Shown here one piece after another: positions 3,707-7,756 of a stretch of 7,756 nucleotides of DNA. The stretch's first letter is position 1; every line of letters begins with the position of its first letter. A program made the position numbers and the translations under genes. The notes below the pieces were generated by a model, which did no database searches, was not told the DNA's origin, and worked only from the letters and a program-made list of their open reading frames with translations. The stretch comes from Clostridiales bacterium (GTDB taxonomy: Bacteria; Bacillota; Clostridia; Oscillospirales; Ruminococcaceae): the NCBI GenBank assembly GCA_029007575.1, contig JAQXIB010000168.1, forward strand, positions 1 to 7,756. Reading direction: 5' to 3'.

Positions 3707-5686
3707 TCAATAGACAATCTGAATGATTTGATGGCAAACAAATTCCGGTATCGTATACTGCAGCACTTGTTGCTCATAGCAAAAGGGAATCTCTTGGTTT
3801 TGAGGCACGCATCGAACGCTTTTCGGAGGCGTTTCCAACCGAAGTGACACTTCCGCTTCTCTTACCGCCGGCAGTGTCTCGATGACCTCTATGTTTTCAC
3901 CCGCCCGAAAAGTCGGAGCATACAGGATATGTTGAAACAGCTCCTGCTGATCCTTCCGTTTCATTAATGTCACGATTCCTTTTTCCGAAAAATGTGAGAT
4001 TGATAATGTTTTATGATCCCCCAGCAACAGATCCAACAAATAGCAAAAGACATTCCGCAAAATTAACCTTCCGTATTTCGCATAGTCGCTGAATATGGAA
4101 AAGGTGCAGTAAATGCCGTCGTTTCCCTGCACAATTGCAGGAGCGCGTTTATTGGGATCAAAAGGAGTATGCTGATGTGAGCAAAATTTACCGTTTCCAC
4201 GGTTAAAATAAGGCTCGACTTGTTCGGCGATCGTTCTGCCTGTGTTAACACGAATATCATAATGATCACCGTAAACCACAAAATTTGCTTCTCCGAAAGG
4301 CGGAGTCTCAAACAACGGATGCAAATAGGAAGGAGAAAAACTACTTTTTCCGATAAAATCCGCGCCAAAATCACAAATAAACCGATTCTCGCTGTCAACC
4401 GCTGAATGACCTGTAGCTAATATTTTGCCGCCTTGTTTCACAAACGCCCTCAGCTTGTCAGCTAATTGTCCGATTGTCGGAATATCGTCCGGAAGAATCA
4501 GAACCTTATAGCTGTTGAAATCCGCCTCTTCATCAATAAATTCATATAAATAGTGTCCTTCCGTCAGCATGCGGTTGGCGCCGATATCGGGATTGCTGTT
4601 GCTGTTGACCTCACCGCCGTCCAACGCTTTGCAGGCTTCAGAGGACAAAACGCCGATATCCGCCACCCGCCTCACGTTCTTGCAGTATGGCTCTTTTTTC
4701 TCCACATCGGCATATGCTTCCCCGATCAAACGATAGGTTGCCGCATCCATGACGCCAAGCGGATGCAATTGATCTCCGACGCTGCATCCTGCGCCGTTTG
4801 CCAGACACAGCGATGTTTCATACTTTAATGCATTCGGATGCTTATACCCGCCAAAATCGCCCCATGTTGTATGGAATTTTCCTGTCATGCCGATATAATC
4901 CATGCCGAGCGTACCGACATAGGAGGCGGAGAGCGGAAAATGGTCGTATCCCCATCCGCCGGTCGGCAAAGATTCAATTTCCAGATGTGTGTTACAATGC
5001 GCAAGACGCCGATCGCCCCGCCGGATGTGACCGCTGTTATGAAACACCGGCAGACCCGGCCGATATTTGTCAATTGCCTTTCTGACACGTTCCGTATAAC
5101 GATAAAAGGTTTCTTCCGCTAATTCAATGACGGCATCCGTATCATGCAGACTTTTTCCCCTGTCCGCAAGAATTTTACGGCAATGGCTGCAATAGCACGG
5201 ATGGATACTGACGATATCCAAAAAAATCCCATCGCAGTCATAACGCTGCACAACTTCCTCCACCTGAGCGATCAGCATATCAAGATAAGGAGAGTTGAAG
5301 CAAAGCGGATAATAATGCTCCGGAATCCGAGGCATTGGCTTTCCGATATTCTCCACGCTGTCAACGCAGACCCAGTCGGGATGCGCAAGACAGGTTTTGT
5401 GGTCATACCCTGCCGACAGATACACAGGCGTACGAATCCCCAATTCTTTGCAGGCCTCTATCTGCGCGCCGAGCAAATCAAAGGTAAGCGTCGGGTGCAT
5501 CACATTAGCCTTGGTGGGATGATAGGACCATCCGTGATGGCATTTTGAGAACAACGTGACAGAATCAACGTGTCCCAACTTTAAAGCATCCTGAAACTTC
5601 TCCTTTGAAAAACAGCTCCCTATGCCGTCAATCAGTTCGGTCGTGTGAAAATCCAAATGTACCTGTCTGAATCTGAAATCGTTCAT
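3707..5686 (-). CDS. GHL6-type glycoside hydrolase-like protein with beta-galactosidase trimerisation domain
   Basis: 659 residues with no signal peptide, so probably cytoplasmic. Residues about 1-330 form a TIM-barrel-like domain of the 'hypothetical glycosyl hydrolase 6' type, with the early FRQVHLDFHTTE segment and the core strand YDCDGIFLDIV. Asp157 in that strand is the best nucleophile candidate by position; Glu236 or Glu238 (LEIES) could be the acid/base. A Cys cluster follows the strand (C164, C166, C169; CYCSHC) and may bind metal or be structural. Residues about 340-440 match the glutamine-amidotransferase-like trimerisation domain of GH42 beta-galactosidases (VLILPDDIPT, KQGGKILATG). 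The remainder is a beta-rich C-terminal region. The gene starts 24 bases after the beta-helix gene; GGAG lies 12 bases before its ATG. Fucosidase- or galactosidase-like activity is possible from fold relatives, but the substrate is not decided by the sequence. Confidence 0.85.
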   Translation of the reverse strand: MNDFRFRQVHLDFHTTELIDGIGSCFSKEKFQDALKLGHVDSVTLFSKCHHGWSYHPTKANVMHPTLTFDLLGAQIEACKELGIRTPVYLSAGYDHKTCLAHPDWVCVDSVENIGKPMPRIPEHYYPLCFNSPYLDMLIAQVEEVVQRYDCDGIFLDIVSIHPCYCSHCRKILADRGKSLHDTDAVIELAEETFYRYTERVRKAIDKYRPGLPVFHNSGHIRRGDRRLAHCNTHLEIESLPTGGWGYDHFPLSASYVGTLGMDYIGMTGKFHTTWGDFGGYKHPNALKYETSLCLANGAGCSVGDQLHPLGVMDAATYRLIGEAYADVEKKEPYCKNVRRVADIGVLSSEACKALDGGEVNSNSNPDIGANRMLTEGHYLYEFIDEEADFNSYKVLILPDDIPTIGQLADKLRAFVKQGGKILATGHSAVDSENRFICDFGADFIGKSSFSPSYLHPLFETPPFGEANFVVYGDHYDIRVNTGRTIAEQVEPYFNRGNGKFCSHQHTPFDPNKRAPAIVQGNDGIYCTFSIFSDYAKYGRLILRNVFCYLLDLLLGDHKTLSISHFSEKGIVTLMKRKDQQELFQHILYAPTFRAGENIEVIETLPAVREAEVSLRLETPPKSVRCVPQNQEIPFCYEQQVLQYTIPEFVCHQIIQIVY

Positions 5687-5710
5687 ATAGCCATCATGCT
5701 CCGTTCTCTG

Positions 5711-7756
5711 CTACTTTGCCGCTATACCAATACTTTCCAGCGGAATTTTTTGGAATCCAATGGCAGATAAGCGGCTATCATCGAATTTGATCCATATGGA
5801 TGTTTCCGTAATCTTAACCAAATCTGTTCCGACATTGCTGATATTCATATCCGAAAGTCCGTCATAATACTTTTTGGAGGCACCGCTTGAATCACATACA
5901 ATCCAGCCTTTGTCAAAGCTTCCCTGTCCGAGATTTGCCTTAAAGGTACAATTTTCCGGTTTCAGCCATTCAGATGCGATACGCACGGTAGTTCCCTTTT
6001 TGTAAGGCCGTAACTGATCATAATCGTTCGGTATCGCGGCACATTCCGGATAAGCTGCCGTCCACACCGCGGATTGATAACCTACACTGTTTAGTTTTTC
6101 AAGCAGATTCCAACTGTCTCCGCCCTTGTTATTCACGCCGCCGGCAGATGCGCCGACCTGCGAAGTGCGCAATCCGCGCCAGCAATTTGCGATTACATTG
6201 TTTTCAATCTTATTGTCACGACCGCCGTTGTTCATAATACCGGCGCTGGACCCGTTGTATACAATATTACCCTTTACCGTTACGCCCGAAAGGCAGTCGT
6301 CAAGATAGATGCCGTAGGCGCCTGCTCCGGGACGGCCTGCCACGGTAGGGACAAAGTCATGAACAATATTATTCAGGATGCGGATCCCGCGATAGCTCCA
6401 GTCTCTGGCGCCGTAAATGGTTCCGGCATCATCGGTCACACGGCAAACATCATAAATCTCATTGTTGGCAATGGTAATTTCATTGCCGCCCATGTAAATG
6501 CCCTGCTGCGGTGCATAATGAATGACATTGTTTTTGATGACATGACCGCAGCTTTGTCTGCTTACCATAGTCACACCGGCATTCCCGTTCATTTTAAACA
6601 TGGCATAATTGTGAATATGAGAATTTGAAACCGTATTTCCTGATTTGGACAAAGACAAACGATCTCCGCCGCTGAGCGTAACCCCTGCGAAGCCCAGATT
6701 GTAAATATCACAATAATCCACCAGATTATCGGTTCCGTCAACACGAACGCCCTGTCCGACGCCGTTGCGTATCGTACAATTCTTCAGCACGATATGACTG
6801 CCGTTTTCAATATTGATAACGGCATCATTTCCGCCCTCAAAATAGATATTTCTAAATTCGACATTTTTCACATTCTTTAAATTCAGAGCATAACGATATT
6901 GATAGGGCGTAACACTCAATTGATAACTGCCGTTGTTGGAATACGCAAGATAATACACAGTCGAATCAGTGCCGTCAAAATAGTATTCACCGGGCTGCGT
7001 CAATTCGGAAACGACGTTCATCGCATAATACGGTCTGACATTATCCGGATTCGCGCCGTTATTCGGATCGGATATTCCCAATCCGCCCGGATTGGATGCC
7101 AGGGAAATAAAGCCGGATTTGATAGAAGACACCCGCGTGATAAAATCATTGTTCATCCAACTGAACGGCGAATGGATATAGATTTCCTGAGCAGCATCCC
7201 AAGAGGTCAGCTTTGCGTTGGAGGGCTGAAAGGAAGTTCCGTTTGCTTTTAAAATGGTATCCCACGAAGATACAGCATACCGATCATTATCTTTGATATC
7301 CGGGTAACGTGCCAATGACATCGGCACGTTATCCTGGTACATCCAAAACACCGGCTTGTTGTCCTGAAATAAAGATTTTTTATCTGCATCCCAATGAGAG
7401 GTAAAAATTCGATTGCCGCTGATATCGGTAGCCTCGTATAAGTTCACCTGATAAAGCTGATCCCTGACAGATGCGGGAACCATATTCCAATATTTCCAAC
7501 CGGAATTCGTCTTTTTGATATAAGAAGAATCGATCATTTTATTGGCGGAAATATGGACTTCCTCGCCTTTATAAGCGGTATATACTACCGGACAGTCTGC
7601 CGAAGAGCCGCTGTCGGCGGCAGTAAAATTTAAGGAATCCGACAATTGATAGGTTCCTGCCCGCAGCCAAACCGCTATCCCGCCTGCAGGAACCTTATTT
7701 GAGGACAAATAAGAACGAACCGCCTCTTGTGCCCTTTTAATGGTCTTGAACGGATT
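5711..7756 (-). CDS. Right-handed parallel beta-helix protein, GH141-like (5' end beyond the window)
   Basis: The frame is open to the right edge, giving 681 visible residues; the true start and any signal peptide are outside. A TTG at 7706-7708 is not a credible start, because the codons before it encode NPFKTIKRAQEAVRSYL, the usual N-terminal signature of this family (PF-x-T-x-x-x-A-x-x-AVR, then VWLRAGTY). A beta-rich segment with DNVPMSLARYPD follows. From about residue 293 to 525 there are parallel beta-helix rungs with repeated N-N-x-I and N-x-I-x-x-x (KNCTIRNG, KNNVIHY, ANNEIYD, LNNIVHD, KGNIVYN, ENNVIAN). Two acidic sites, DDAGTIY (about 442-443) and GIYLDD (about 486-487), lie in the helix and are plausible catalytic residues. 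Characterised GH141 members include an alpha-L-fucosidase and a xylanase. The pairing with the GHL6 gene downstream supports glycan breakdown. A polysaccharide lyase-like or purely binding role is less likely but not excluded. Confidence 0.87.
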   Translation of the reverse strand, partial: NPFKTIKRAQEAVRSYLSSNKVPAGGIAVWLRAGTYQLSDSLNFTAADSGSSADCPVVYTAYKGEEVHISANKMIDSSYIKKTNSGWKYWNMVPASVRDQLYQVNLYEATDISGNRIFTSHWDADKKSLFQDNKPVFWMYQDNVPMSLARYPDIKDNDRYAVSSWDTILKANGTSFQPSNAKLTSWDAAQEIYIHSPFSWMNNDFITRVSSIKSGFISLASNPGGLGISDPNNGANPDNVRPYYAMNVVSELTQPGEYYFDGTDSTVYYLAYSNNGSYQLSVTPYQYRYALNLKNVKNVEFRNIYFEGGNDAVINIENGSHIVLKNCTIRNGVGQGVRVDGTDNLVDYCDIYNLGFAGVTLSGGDRLSLSKSGNTVSNSHIHNYAMFKMNGNAGVTMVSRQSCGHVIKNNVIHYAPQQGIYMGGNEITIANNEIYDVCRVTDDAGTIYGARDWSYRGIRILNNIVHDFVPTVAGRPGAGAYGIYLDDCLSGVTVKGNIVYNGSSAGIMNNGGRDNKIENNVIANCWRGLRTSQVGASAGGVNNKGGDSWNLLEKLNSVGYQSAVWTAAYPECAAIPNDYDQLRPYKKGTTVRIASEWLKPENCTFKANLGQGSFDKGWIVCDSSGASKKYYDGLSDMNISNVGTDLVKITETSIWIKFDDSRLSAIGFQKIPLESIGIAAK

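Noticed and set aside
5144..5548. Plus-strand open frame of 134 codons inside the GHL6 gene
   Set aside because: Antisense shadow of a well-supported coding sequence; no ribosome binding site or known motif.
7706..7708. TTG as the start of the beta-helix protein
   Set aside because: The upstream codons to the window edge are open and encode the family's N-terminal PFKTIKRAQEAVR signature, so the gene is partial.

Overview
The window looks like a chromosomal segment from an anaerobic, hydrogen-metabolising member of the Clostridia. An Oscillospirales/Ruminococcaceae-type gut, rumen or digester bacterium would fit, but this is inferred from gene families, not from a marker gene. All supported genes lie on the minus strand, so transcription runs from high to low coordinates. 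There are two blocks separated by about 865 bases of gene-free but structure-rich DNA.

Block A (7756 to 3707) is a carbohydrate-active pair. A large right-handed parallel beta-helix protein of the GH141-like type is cut off at the right window edge. It is followed after 24 bases by a 659-residue GHL6-type TIM-barrel protein with a GH42-like beta-galactosidase trimerisation domain. They probably form one operon that acts on a complex glycan; the substrate cannot be read from sequence.

The intergenic region (3706 to 2842) contains, in minus-strand order: two very clean hairpins (3659-3685, 3595-3642), a bidirectional rho-independent terminator (3525-3565), a 176-base fold-back element with perfect 24-bp inverted ends (3257-3432), a tiny ORF or gene-tail remnant (3188-3256) followed by its own minus-strand terminator (3151-3172), an 18-bp Rex-like operator (3013-3030), and an extended -10 promoter (2952-2980) for block B.

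Block B (2841 to 1) is a redox/hydrogen-linked operon: a NuoE-like [2Fe-2S] subunit, a DRTGG-domain protein, a stand-alone HATPase of the anti-sigma/serine-kinase type, an iron-sulphur protein with a full [FeFe]-hydrogenase H-cluster domain, and a second DRTGG-domain protein that runs off the left edge. The hydrogenase-like protein keeps the four cysteines that hold the H-cluster. It has replaced the proton-relay cysteine with alanine and lacks two conserved active-site methionines, the pattern expected of a sensory rather than a bulk catalytic enzyme. Together with the kinase-like ATPase, the two DRTGG proteins and the Rex-like site, this suggests a hydrogen/NADH-responsive regulatory module. 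How its output is delivered is unknown, and this is the most interesting system in the window.
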